Assembly (NCBI RefSeq): GCF_005233875.1
Contig: NZ_SZPZ01000001.1
Span: 62,001-126,000, forward strand
Reading direction: 5' to 3'
Origin: Kribbella jiaozuonensis
GTDB lineage: Bacteria > Actinomycetota > Actinomycetes > Propionibacteriales > Kribbellaceae
Length of the DNA stretch: 64,000 nt
This document shows, in pieces, positions 24,494 to 33,025 of the stretch (within the stretch, counting starts at the first letter, position 1; the number at the start of each line of letters is the position of its first letter). The notes under the pieces were generated by a model. The model had not been told where the DNA came from and did not search any database. It saw only the letters and a list, made by a program, of their open reading frames with translations. Made by a program: the position numbers and the translations under genes.

Positions 24494-25795
24494 GTGCGTG
24501 TCAGTGTTGTTGCCTTAGGCAAGATCGGACTGCCGTTGGCGGTCCAGTTCGCGGCCAAGGGTCATCAGGTCGTCGGCGTCGACATCAACGAGAAGTTCGT
24601 CGAGCTGGTGAACGCCGGCAAGGAGCCGTTCCCGGGTGAGGCCCACCTGCAGGAGCTGCTCGCCGAGACCGTGGCCGACGGCCGTCTGCGGGCGACCACG
24701 GACTACGCGGACGCCATCCCGAACAGCGACGCGGTCGTCGTGGTCGTGCCGCTGTTCGTCGACGAGAAGACCGGCGAGCCCGAGTTCGGCTGGATGGAGA
24801 ACGCAACCCGTTCGCTGGCCGAGCACCTCAGCCCCGGCACCCTGGTCAGCTACGAGACCACGCTGCCGGTCGGCACCACCCGCAACCGGTGGAAGCCGAT
24901 GATCGAGGAGATCTCCGGTCTGACCGAGGGCACGGACTTCCACCTGGTGTTCTCGCCGGAGCGGGTCCTGACCGGCCGGGTCTTCGCGGACCTGCGCAAG
25001 TACCCGAAGCTGGTCGGCGGTCTGTCCGAGGAGGGCGCGAAGCGCGCCATCGCCTTCTACGAGGCGGTGCTGGACTTCGACGAGCGTCCCGACCTGCCGC
25101 GGGCGAACGGCGTCTGGGACCTCGGTTCGGCCGAGGCGTCGGAGCTGGCGAAGCTGGCCGAGACCACCTACCGCGACGTGAACATCGGCCTGGCGAACCA
25201 GTTCGCCCGGTTCGCCGGCCAGAACGGCATCGACGTACACGCCGTGATCGAGGCGTCGAACTCGCAGCCGTACAGCCACATCCACCGGCCGGGGATCGCG
25301 GTCGGCGGCCACTGCATCCCGGTCTACCCGCGGCTGTACCTGTGGACCGACCCGGAGGCAACCGTTGTCCGGGCCGCCCGCGAGGCGAACGCCGGTATGC
25401 CCGACTACACCATCGGCCTGCTCGAGGGCGCCTTCGGCGACCTGAAGGGCGCGAAGGTGGTCGTGCTCGGTGCGGCGTACCGTGGTGGCGTGAAGGAGAC
25501 GGCGTTCTCCGGAGTCTTCCCGGCCGTCGAGGCGCTCAAGGCGCGCGGCGCCGAGGTGTCCGTGCACGACCCGCTGTACACCGACGAGGAGCTCCAGGGC
25601 CTCGGCTTCACGCCGTACACGCTGGGTACTCCGGTCGACGCGGCGGTGCTGCAGGCGGACCACGCGGACTACGCGCAGCTGAGCCCGGCCGACCTGCCGG
25701 GTGTGCAGGTACTCGTCGACGGTCGTGACCGCACCGACCCGGCCCGCTGGGCGGGCGTGCGGCGGATTGTGATCGGAAGGTCGGTCAGCCAGTGA
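24494..25795 (+). CDS. wbpA: UDP-N-acetylglucosamine 6-dehydrogenase (WbpA/WecC type)
   Basis: 433 residues from GTG 24494, 8 bases after a TGGAGAA site. The Rossmann start is VSVVALGKIGLPLAVQFA, with Lys where the family usually has Tyr (GYIGLP). Further marks are SYETTLPVGTTR, FSPERVLTGR, LAETTYRDVNIGLANQFA and the catalytic Cys274 in VGGHCIPVYP. It oxidises C6 to the acid using two NAD+, the entry step of the diacetamido-uronate pathway. Confidence 0.9.
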   Translation: MRVSVVALGKIGLPLAVQFAAKGHQVVGVDINEKFVELVNAGKEPFPGEAHLQELLAETVADGRLRATTDYADAIPNSDAVVVVVPLFVDEKTGEPEFGWMENATRSLAEHLSPGTLVSYETTLPVGTTRNRWKPMIEEISGLTEGTDFHLVFSPERVLTGRVFADLRKYPKLVGGLSEEGAKRAIAFYEAVLDFDERPDLPRANGVWDLGSAEASELAKLAETTYRDVNIGLANQFARFAGQNGIDVHAVIEASNSQPYSHIHRPGIAVGGHCIPVYPRLYLWTDPEATVVRAAREANAGMPDYTIGLLEGAFGDLKGAKVVVLGAAYRGGVKETAFSGVFPAVEALKARGAEVSVHDPLYTDEELQGLGFTPYTLGTPVDAAVLQADHADYAQLSPADLPGVQVLVDGRDRTDPARWAGVRRIVIGRSVSQ

Positions 25796-28434
25796 CAACT
25801 GCCGACCTGCGGGTCGTGATGATTGTCGCGAACGACGTCACCAACGACAGTAGGGTCCGCAAAGAGGCCGCAGCACTGGCCGAGACCGGAGCAGAGGTAA
25901 CTGTGCTCGGGGTCTCGGCCAGCGGCCTGCCGTCGAGGGAGATGCTCGACGGTGCGCTGATCGTCCGGGTGGCGGTGCCGTTCGCACTGCGTGAGGAACG
26001 GAAACGAAGCCGTACGGCGCGACGCAACTGGCGGCCGCCGATGGTGGGGTACAAGCACCGCACGAGCTACGTGGCGCGCAGCGAGCGGATCCAGGCCGAG
26101 CTGAAGGAGCTCAAGGCCGACTCCGGTCATGCGATCGCGCGGGCGAAGGCGGGCCAGCGGAATCCACTCAAGTTCAAGGCCGGCGTCGGGACCCGCCTGC
26201 TCCGCCGGGCGCGCTGGAAGGCCGCCGAGCGGGCCAGCTGGGTCCGCAAGGGCGTGGGCAACAAGGCCGACGCGCCGTTCAAGTTCAGCTGGCGGGCGTA
26301 CGACGGTGTGCTGCACCGGCTGCCCTGGCCGGCGCCGTGGCGCAAGCTGCACCCCGAGGCGCTGGACCTGGAGGTCGCGTTCGGCGACCTGATCGACCGC
26401 CTCGAGCCGGACGTGGTGCACGCGCACGACATGCACGTGATCGGTGTCGCCACCCGCGCCGCCGGCCGGGCGAAGCTGCGCGGCCGCACGTTGAAGGTCG
26501 TCTACGACGCGCACGAGTACGTCGCGGGCCTGTCGATGTACGGCGCGCGCACCCGGCGTTCGATCGCGGCCTGGGCCAACCACGAGCGCGAGTACATCGG
26601 CGACGTCGACCGGGTGGTCACCGTGAGTCCGGCGATCGCGACGCGGCTGCAGGCCGAGCACAAGCTCAAGCTGAAGCCGACCGTGGTGATGAACACGCCG
26701 AACCCTGCTGACGTGTCGGTCGAGGTGGCCGACATCCGCAGCCGGATCGGGCTGGCTTCCGACGTACCGCTGCTGGTTTACAGCGGTGGTGTGACGCGTG
26801 CACGCGGCGTCCACACCGCAGTACAGGCGCTGGTCGATCTGCCGGACGTGCACCTGGCTGTTGTGTGCGTGCCCGGTGTGGCGACGGATGCGGTCCGTGC
26901 GCTGCAGTCGCAGGCGATCGAGCTCGGTGTCGACAACCGGCTGCACTGCCTGGAGCCGGTGAAGCCCGACGAGGTGGTCGCGTTCCTGCGCACCGCCGAC
27001 GTCGGCCTGATCCCGATCCTGCGCTACCCGAGCCACGAGATGGCGTTGCCGAACAAGCTGTTCGAGTACGCCTTCGCCGGCCTGCCGGTGGTCGTCAGCG
27101 ACATGCCGAGCATGAAGGAGTTCGTCGACCGGACCCGGATCGGCGAGGTCTTCGCGGCCGAGAACACCGCGGACCTCGCGGCCAAGGTACGCACGGTGCT
27201 CGCGGACCTGGACAGCTACCGGGAGCGGGTAGCGGACCCGGTGTACCAGCAGGAGGTGTCCTGGTCCGGCCAGGCGGCCAACCTGCGCTCCCTGTACGGC
27301 GAGCTCACCGGGCGGCAGCTGGAGATCGTCCGCCCCGGCGGGCCGGTCGAGAAGAAGCGGCCGCACCTGCTGATCGGTCCGGTCAACAGCGCCGGTCAGG
27401 CCTGGCTGTGGGCTACCGCCGTCGAGCGCGAGGTGCCGGACGTCAAGGTCGAGTCGCTGACCACGGGCAGCGGCACGTTCGACTTCAAGGTGCACCGCAC
27501 CGGGACGTATAAGCAGTACCGGACCGACCTGCGCTGGCAGCTCGAGCTGACGTCGTACGCGTTGCGTGAGGTCACCCATGTGCTGTTCGAGGCGGGGCGG
27601 CCGATGTTCGGTCAGCTGCGCGGGCAGATGTGGACCACCGACGTACCGATCCTCGAGCAGGCCGGGATCAAGCACGGCGTGTTGTTCCACGGCTCGGAGA
27701 TCCGCGACCCAGCCCTGCACCGGGCGCGCTACCGGTACTCGCCGTTCCGCAACCCCGAGGACGAGCTGACCCAGCGGCTGCAGTCCGGCAACGACAACAT
27801 GCGCCGGCACCTGCAGGGGTACGACGGCCCGGTCTACGTGACCACGCCGGACCTGCTGGAGTTCGTCGAGAACGGCATCTGGATCCCGCTGGCGGTCGAC
27901 GTCGAGGGCTTCGCGTCGAACCGGCCGGTGCTCGAGCGCGAGGTTCCGGTGGTGCTGCACGCGCCGTCGGCCAGTGCGCTCAAGGGCTCGGCGTACGTCG
28001 ACCCGGTACTGACGGATCTGGACGCGCGCGGCCTGATCACGTACCAGCGGGTGCAGGGCGTGCCGCACGCGGAGCTGGCCGAGATGGTCAAGGACGCCGA
28101 CATCGTCGTCGACCAGATGCTGCTCGGCTCGTACGGCGTCTTCGCCTGCGAGGCGATGGCGGCCGGCCGGGTCACCGTCGGCCACATCGCGGACCCGGTC
28201 CGGGACCTGCTGCCGACCGATCTGCCGATCGCCGAGGCGACACCGGACGACCTGTCCGAGGTGATCGAGCGGCTGGTCGCCGAGCGCGACTCGGCCCGGA
28301 AGATCGCCGACGCCGGCCCCGGCTACGTCCGGGACCTGCACGACGGGCACCGGTCGGTCGAGGTACTGCTGCCGTTCCTGAAGAACGAGCTGGGCCCCAG
28401 GCTCGGAGCCGAGACCGAGGCCGGCGGCGAGTAG
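25792..28434 (+). CDS. Two-domain glycosyltransferase fusion (GT4 + second GT-B-like domain)
   Basis: 880 residues; the GTG overlaps wbpA by four bases. Residues 1-515 are a GT4 enzyme (VVMIVANDVTNDSRVRKEAAAL; donor loop ALPNKLFEYAFAGLPVVVSDM) with a very basic ~110-residue insert at ~65-175. Residues ~520-880 repeat the domain of the 18.3 kb gene (IGPVNSAGQ, LFHGSEIR, DADIVVDQM). Two transferases in one chain suggest consecutive addition of two sugars. No membrane segment is seen. Confidence 0.85.
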   Translation: MTTADLRVVMIVANDVTNDSRVRKEAAALAETGAEVTVLGVSASGLPSREMLDGALIVRVAVPFALREERKRSRTARRNWRPPMVGYKHRTSYVARSERIQAELKELKADSGHAIARAKAGQRNPLKFKAGVGTRLLRRARWKAAERASWVRKGVGNKADAPFKFSWRAYDGVLHRLPWPAPWRKLHPEALDLEVAFGDLIDRLEPDVVHAHDMHVIGVATRAAGRAKLRGRTLKVVYDAHEYVAGLSMYGARTRRSIAAWANHEREYIGDVDRVVTVSPAIATRLQAEHKLKLKPTVVMNTPNPADVSVEVADIRSRIGLASDVPLLVYSGGVTRARGVHTAVQALVDLPDVHLAVVCVPGVATDAVRALQSQAIELGVDNRLHCLEPVKPDEVVAFLRTADVGLIPILRYPSHEMALPNKLFEYAFAGLPVVVSDMPSMKEFVDRTRIGEVFAAENTADLAAKVRTVLADLDSYRERVADPVYQQEVSWSGQAANLRSLYGELTGRQLEIVRPGGPVEKKRPHLLIGPVNSAGQAWLWATAVEREVPDVKVESLTTGSGTFDFKVHRTGTYKQYRTDLRWQLELTSYALREVTHVLFEAGRPMFGQLRGQMWTTDVPILEQAGIKHGVLFHGSEIRDPALHRARYRYSPFRNPEDELTQRLQSGNDNMRRHLQGYDGPVYVTTPDLLEFVENGIWIPLAVDVEGFASNRPVLEREVPVVLHAPSASALKGSAYVDPVLTDLDARGLITYQRVQGVPHAELAEMVKDADIVVDQMLLGSYGVFACEAMAAGRVTVGHIADPVRDLLPTDLPIAEATPDDLSEVIERLVAERDSARKIADAGPGYVRDLHDGHRSVEVLLPFLKNELGPRLGAETEAGGE

Positions 28435-29586
28435 GTGCGGATTCTGATGATCGCGCAGTCCCCGATCGCCGGGGACTCGCGGATCCTGCGGGAGGCCACG
28501 GCGCTGGCCGCGGCCGGTCACACGCTGCACGTGATCGGCCGCGACGTCCCGGACGGCTTTGAAGTCGGCCCGGGGATCACAGTGGAGTCGGTCTCCCGCT
28601 CCTCCGGTCTACGGACCGGGAACGGCGGGCTGACCGTCGGGCACGGGCATTCCGGGCCCAAGGTGCTGGCGAAGCGGTTCGGGCGGTGGTTGCTGCTGCC
28701 CGAGCACCGCAACCGCACCGAGAAGCACTGGCGTACCGCTGCCGCTCCGGTTGTCGCTGCGGCAGGGCCTGTCGATGTCGTGCATGCGCATGACTTCAAC
28801 ACGTTGGAGCTCGCAGCGGAGTACGCCGCGAAGTGGTCGGCCAAGCTGGTTTATGACAGCCATGAGCTGTGGTTCGACCGAGCGCTACCGGGCCGGCCGA
28901 CGCCGCTGTGGCGGGCGCGCGGGCGGCGGTACGAGGTTTCGCTCGCGTCTCGTGCGCGGGTGGTGTTCACGGTGTCCGACGGGATCGCGGAGCGGTTGCG
29001 TTCGCGTGGGTTGTCCGACGTACGCGTCGTACGGAACACGTTCCCGCGGGCTGACGACGTACCGGCTGCGCCGGACCGGCCGGAGGGGTTGCTGTACGCC
29101 GGTCGCGTGGGTGCGGGCCGGGATCTGCCGACTGTTGTTGCTGCGGCGCGGCAACTGTTGCCGTTCCGGACGGTGCTGATGGGGTCGGTGGATCCCAACT
29201 ATCGCTTGGATCTGGGCCCGGTGGAGACCGTCGCGGAACGGTCGATCGACGAGGTCGACGACACGCTGCGGACGTACGGCATCTCGCTCGTCACTCTCAC
29301 CAACACGTGCGAGAACCACCGCCTTGCCCTTCCTAACAAGCTCTTCCACGCCGTCCGCGCCGGCGTCCCCGTTGTCGCCGCTGACCTGCCCGAGCTGCGT
29401 GCGGTCGTGACGCAGTACAAGCTCGGTGGGCTGTACGAGCCTGGCAACGCGCAGTCGCTGACGGCTGCGGTCCGCTCGGTGATCGAGAACTACAGCACGT
29501 ACACGGACGGCGTCCGCACAGCCGCCGCAGAGCTCAACTGGGAGCACGACGCAGCCACCCTGGTGACTGCCTACTCCGAACTGTAA
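28435..29586 (+). CDS. Glycosyltransferase, GT4 family
   Basis: 383 residues from GTG 28435, immediately after the previous stop. N-terminus MRILMIAQSPIAGDSRILREATAL parallels the fusion protein's GT4 half (NDSRVRKEA vs GDSRILREA), so the two are paralogues. VVHAHDFNTLELA, YDSHELWFDR and the donor loop RLALPNKLFHAVRAGVPVVAADLPE complete the family pattern. It is the last gene of the co-directional glycan block. Confidence 0.9.
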   Translation: MRILMIAQSPIAGDSRILREATALAAAGHTLHVIGRDVPDGFEVGPGITVESVSRSSGLRTGNGGLTVGHGHSGPKVLAKRFGRWLLLPEHRNRTEKHWRTAAAPVVAAAGPVDVVHAHDFNTLELAAEYAAKWSAKLVYDSHELWFDRALPGRPTPLWRARGRRYEVSLASRARVVFTVSDGIAERLRSRGLSDVRVVRNTFPRADDVPAAPDRPEGLLYAGRVGAGRDLPTVVAAARQLLPFRTVLMGSVDPNYRLDLGPVETVAERSIDEVDDTLRTYGISLVTLTNTCENHRLALPNKLFHAVRAGVPVVAADLPELRAVVTQYKLGGLYEPGNAQSLTAAVRSVIENYSTYTDGVRTAAAELNWEHDAATLVTAYSEL

Positions 29587-29632
29587 GAACTTTCTGCGTC
29601 CTCCACGCATCAAGCTGGGTGAGGGGGACGCC

Positions 29633-30541
29633 ATGAAGCGACGGATTGCGGCTTTGGCCGGAGGTGCGGCGCTCATAGCCGCCACGGTAGTGCCGACGAA
29701 CGCACACGCAGCTGGCAGCGCGGTGTGCCAGGTTTGGCTGGGATCGGTGACTGCGACCGGTATGCAGCGGAGTCTCACTGTGACCGCGAACCTCCCGCCG
29801 ACGATCGAGCAGGGCCAGTCCCTCGCGGTCTATCAGCCTGGGCAGGTCCGGCTCAGTGCCCGGCAGACGTCCGAGCCGGGGCCTGGAGGCACCGACCGTT
29901 ACGGGTACGTCGTCGTCGGCGACGGGCTCTACTACGGCGGCTATCGCACGGACATGGCCGGCGGTCTGGATCCGTCGAACCCGCCCGGCCTCGGCCGGAT
30001 CGGCGGCGGCTGGACGAACTTCACCGCGATCGAGCTCGCCGACTACGCGAGCTACCCGGACGGCAAGATCAACCACACCGTGTTCTACGGACTGCGCAAC
30101 GACGGCGTCCTGTTCCGCTGGAACCAGGTGCGGGGAGGACTGCGGGCGAGCGGTTCGTACCCGGGCTTCGCGTCGGTCAAGTCGATGACGCTGATCGCGA
30201 AGACGCCGACGTACGACACCTTCCTGGCCAACACCCGCGGCGGTGCGCTCTACACCATCCGGATCCCACTGACCTCGCCGATGAAGCCGATCGTGACACC
30301 GGTCCGTACGCGCACCTGGCAAGGCTTCGAGACGCTGTCGGCGATGTCGTGCGGCAAGAACGGCACGCTGCTGCTGGCGATCGACAAGGACACCAAGACT
30401 GCCAACCTGTACGCCGTCGGCCATGCGAACGGCACGGCAACGGTGATCCTGTCGCGGGGTGTGGTCCCGGGTACGCTCGACGACCCGGTCTACTTCCGTT
30501 GGGTGCCGATCTCGCTGTTCGACGTCGCCAACGGCGACTGA
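29633..30541 (+). CDS. Secreted protein, copy 1 of a tandem triplet
   Basis: 302 residues with a clear signal peptide (MKRRIAALAGGAALIAATVV, cleavage after AHA). The mature part is beta-rich with motifs shared by the next two genes: QVRLSARQT, DRYGYVVVGDGLYY, GRIGGGW, LRNDGVLFRWN, TYDTFLANTRGGALYTIRIP and GFETLSAM-CG-GTLLLAIDKDTK. Two Cys, one near the mature start and one in SAMSCG, are conserved in all three and probably form a disulfide. No enzyme motif; a propeller or lectin-like fold is possible. Confidence 0.85.
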   Translation: MKRRIAALAGGAALIAATVVPTNAHAAGSAVCQVWLGSVTATGMQRSLTVTANLPPTIEQGQSLAVYQPGQVRLSARQTSEPGPGGTDRYGYVVVGDGLYYGGYRTDMAGGLDPSNPPGLGRIGGGWTNFTAIELADYASYPDGKINHTVFYGLRNDGVLFRWNQVRGGLRASGSYPGFASVKSMTLIAKTPTYDTFLANTRGGALYTIRIPLTSPMKPIVTPVRTRTWQGFETLSAMSCGKNGTLLLAIDKDTKTANLYAVGHANGTATVILSRGVVPGTLDDPVYFRWVPISLFDVANGD

Positions 30542-30592
30542 GCCGCAACCTTTCGTGCTTGCTCTGTATCAGAGTGTGTGAAAGGGGTGGAC

Positions 30593-31564
30593 ATGAATCG
30601 ACGACTGACTGCTTTGGCGGGCTGCGCGGCGCTCGCGCTGACTGCATTGATGCCTGCAGCTGCCCACGCGGCGAAGCCTGATCCGACCAAGCCCGGAGCG
30701 ACGGTCCCCGGGACCAATAAGAAGATCACCGCGGCGCAGGCCAGCGCCTGCTTCGTCTGGCAGGGCGGGGTGACCGCGAGCGGCGGGCACCACTTCGCGG
30801 ACCCGACGGCGACGACGCCTCCGCTGGTGGCGGACAACTGGACCACCGCCGGGGTGTACGCGCCCGGGCAGGTCCGGCTGAGCGCGCGGCAGACCATCGA
30901 GCCGGACATCTCCGGCACCGATCGCTACGGGTACGTCGTGATCGGCGACGCGCTCTACTACAGCTACTACCAGGCGTACGAGGACGGCACCATCGACAAC
31001 CGGTCGCTGACCCGGGTCGGTGGCGGCTGGGGCAGCTTCACGTTCCTGGAGACCTCGGACTACGAGAGCCCGGACAACGGGACGAAGAAGATCTATCGCT
31101 CGACGTCGTACGCGCTGCGCAACGACGGCGTGCTGTACCGCTGGAACATCGGCGAGAAGGGCTGGCAGGCCAGCGGGTCGTACCCTGGCTTCTCGTCCGC
31201 CAAGACGATGACGCTGATCGCGAAGACCCCGACGTACGACACCTTCCTCGCGAACACGCGCGGCGGGGCGCTCTACACGATCCGGATCCCGTCGGCGTCC
31301 CCGATGAAGCCGGTGGTGAAGCAGGTTCGGACGCGCACGTGGCAGGGGTTCGAGACGCTGTCGGCGATGGGCTGCGGTCAGTACGGCACGCTGCTGCTCG
31401 GCATCGACAAGGACACCAAGAAGAACTACCTGTACGCCGTTGGCCACGCCAACGGCCTGTCCACCGTCATCCAGTCCCGCGGCGAAGTAGCCGGCGACCT
31501 CAGCGACCCGGTCAACTTCCGCTGGGTAACCATCCCCGTCTACGACACCGCCAACGGCGAGTAG
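30593..31564 (+). CDS. Secreted protein, copy 2 of a tandem triplet
   Basis: 323 residues from ATG 30593, chosen over GTG 30578 because of the GGGG purine stretch before it and the normal signal peptide MNRRLTALAGCAALALTAL ending AAHA. It keeps every block of copy 1, e.g. ARQTIEPDISGTDRYGYVVI, YALRNDGVLYRWN, the identical TPTYDTFLANTRGGALYTIR, and CGQYGTLLLGIDKDTK, and adds a ~15-residue Lys/Pro insert after the signal. It is closest to copy 1. Confidence 0.85.
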   Translation: MNRRLTALAGCAALALTALMPAAAHAAKPDPTKPGATVPGTNKKITAAQASACFVWQGGVTASGGHHFADPTATTPPLVADNWTTAGVYAPGQVRLSARQTIEPDISGTDRYGYVVIGDALYYSYYQAYEDGTIDNRSLTRVGGGWGSFTFLETSDYESPDNGTKKIYRSTSYALRNDGVLYRWNIGEKGWQASGSYPGFSSAKTMTLIAKTPTYDTFLANTRGGALYTIRIPSASPMKPVVKQVRTRTWQGFETLSAMGCGQYGTLLLGIDKDTKKNYLYAVGHANGLSTVIQSRGEVAGDLSDPVNFRWVTIPVYDTANGE

Positions 31565-31573
31565 GCCGCCGCG

Positions 31574-31616
31574 CCGGCCAAAGGACACCGCTTCGCGGCG
31601 GCTGCCTTTTGGCCGG
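31574..31616 (+). terminator. Terminator after secreted copy 2
   Basis: CCGGCCAAAGG (31574-31584) pairs with CCTTTTGGCCGG (31605-31616) with one bulged T, starting 10 bases after the stop. The loop contains an inner CCGCTTCGCGG hairpin. It separates copy 2 from copy 3. Confidence 0.75.
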
Positions 31617-31765
31617 CTTCGCCGGGGTGCGGGTTGCGGCGATGCGGGACCGCTTCGCCCGGCCCGGCTGAGAGGTCGGGGCGATGACGCATTGCGTAAC
31701 CGTGGTGGGGTGCGGAGCATCGAGGTAGGTGGGGGATCGACTGGGCGGTACCGGTCGACTGGAGG

Positions 31766-32698
31766 GTGCGGATCATGTGGCGACGGCTGATGGGAGCTGG
31801 AGTTGCGGTCGTGCTGGTCGCGGCGATCGCGACTCCGGGGGCGGCGGCGCGAAGCGGTGGGGCCAGTGCTACAACGGCATGCTGGTTCGACTTCGGGTCG
31901 GACACGGTGGCCGGAGCTCAAACGCAGACCAGGGTGGTGGCAACCGCGCCACCGACCGTCCTGAAGACGCTGACAACGGATCAGGTTTACCGAGGCGTGG
32001 GGACAGTACGCCTCAGTACCAGCTTCGCGAACGAGAACGGAATCAACACGGGTAGGTACCGGCATGGCTTGGTGGTGATCGGAGACGCACTGTCGAGCAC
32101 CTACTACTCGATCACCGGGGATGGTCGCGTCGACCCGACCCAGCCGCGGGAGTTTCTCCATCGGATCGGGGGCGGCTGGACGCCGTACCGGTTCCTCGAG
32201 AGTGCGCCGTACGCCGCGTTCGGCGGAGCCGCCGTCACCCGGACGAATCGGTACGCGTTGCGCTCCGACGGCGTACTGGTCCGCTGGAACGCCGACTGGC
32301 GGCTCACGCGTTCGTTCCCGGGGTTCTCCGCGGTCAAGACGATGGTGTTGATCAGCAAGACGGCGACGTACGACACCTTCCTGGTAAACACCCGCGGCGG
32401 TGCCCTCTACACGGTCCGCATCCCGACCTCGGTGCCGGCCAAGCCGATCGTACGCGTGGTGCGTACCGCGACCTGGCAGACTTTCGAGAGCCTGATCGCG
32501 GCTCGCTGCGGTCAGTACGGAACGCTCCTGATCGCCATCGACAAGGACACCAAGGCCGGATACCTGTACGCCGTTGGTCACACCAACGGTACTGCCACAG
32601 TGATCAAGGGGCTCGGCAAGCTGTCGGCGACATTCGCCGATTCGGTCTATTTCCGGTGGACGCCTGCCGCCACATCGGATCAGCTCAATGGGGATTGA
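31766..32698 (+). CDS. Secreted protein, copy 3 of a tandem triplet
   Basis: 310 residues from GTG 31766 (or ATG 31775). Signal peptide MWRRLMGAGVAVVLVAAIA ending GAAA. It is the most divergent copy (YRHGLVVIGDALSSTYY, YALRSDGVLVRWN, TYDTFLVNTRGGALYTVRIP), yet keeps the two Cys and the IDKDTKAGYLYAVGHTNGTATVI end. Its own terminator-separated position suggests independent expression. Confidence 0.83.
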   Translation: MRIMWRRLMGAGVAVVLVAAIATPGAAARSGGASATTACWFDFGSDTVAGAQTQTRVVATAPPTVLKTLTTDQVYRGVGTVRLSTSFANENGINTGRYRHGLVVIGDALSSTYYSITGDGRVDPTQPREFLHRIGGGWTPYRFLESAPYAAFGGAAVTRTNRYALRSDGVLVRWNADWRLTRSFPGFSAVKTMVLISKTATYDTFLVNTRGGALYTVRIPTSVPAKPIVRVVRTATWQTFESLIAARCGQYGTLLIAIDKDTKAGYLYAVGHTNGTATVIKGLGKLSATFADSVYFRWTPAATSDQLNGD

Positions 32699-32991
32699 GC
32701 GGTGACCAGAATCTGAAGCGCGGCCTGCGTCGCGCGGTCCACGGGGGTGTAGGTGATGACGTGCTGGCCCGTGTCGCCCGGTAGTTGGAGGGACTCGAGC
32801 CGGGCATGATCGACGGCACCGAACTCGCCGACAGCTTTCCGGACAGCCTGCGTGCCATGGTGGACGACCTGCGCAGCACCCTCCCCGCTGTCCCGAGGAG
32901 TGAGGTCGCCGGGCTCATCGCGTACGTCGTCAGCCGGCCGCGGGATGTGAATCTGCCGCACCTGATCATCCAGCCGTCGAAGGAGGTCTAG
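32680..32991. pseudogene. Deletion scar: C-terminal fragments of a MmyB-type regulator (-) and an SDR enzyme (+)
   Basis: On the minus strand, ~32697-32796 encodes ESLQLPGDTGQHVITYTP and following residues, like the C-terminal end of XRE/MmyB-type regulators. On the plus strand, ~32797-32991 encodes EPGMIDGTELAD then EVAGLIAYVVSRPRDVNL and a LIIQPS end, like the last ~60 residues of short-chain dehydrogenases. Both lack their N-terminal parts, which would have faced each other. One deletion in a divergent regulator-SDR pair would leave exactly this. Similarity is judged by eye. Confidence 0.5.
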
Positions 32992-33025
32992 CGCCTGTTC
33001 ACCCGGGCTTCGTAGCGTCGCGCGT

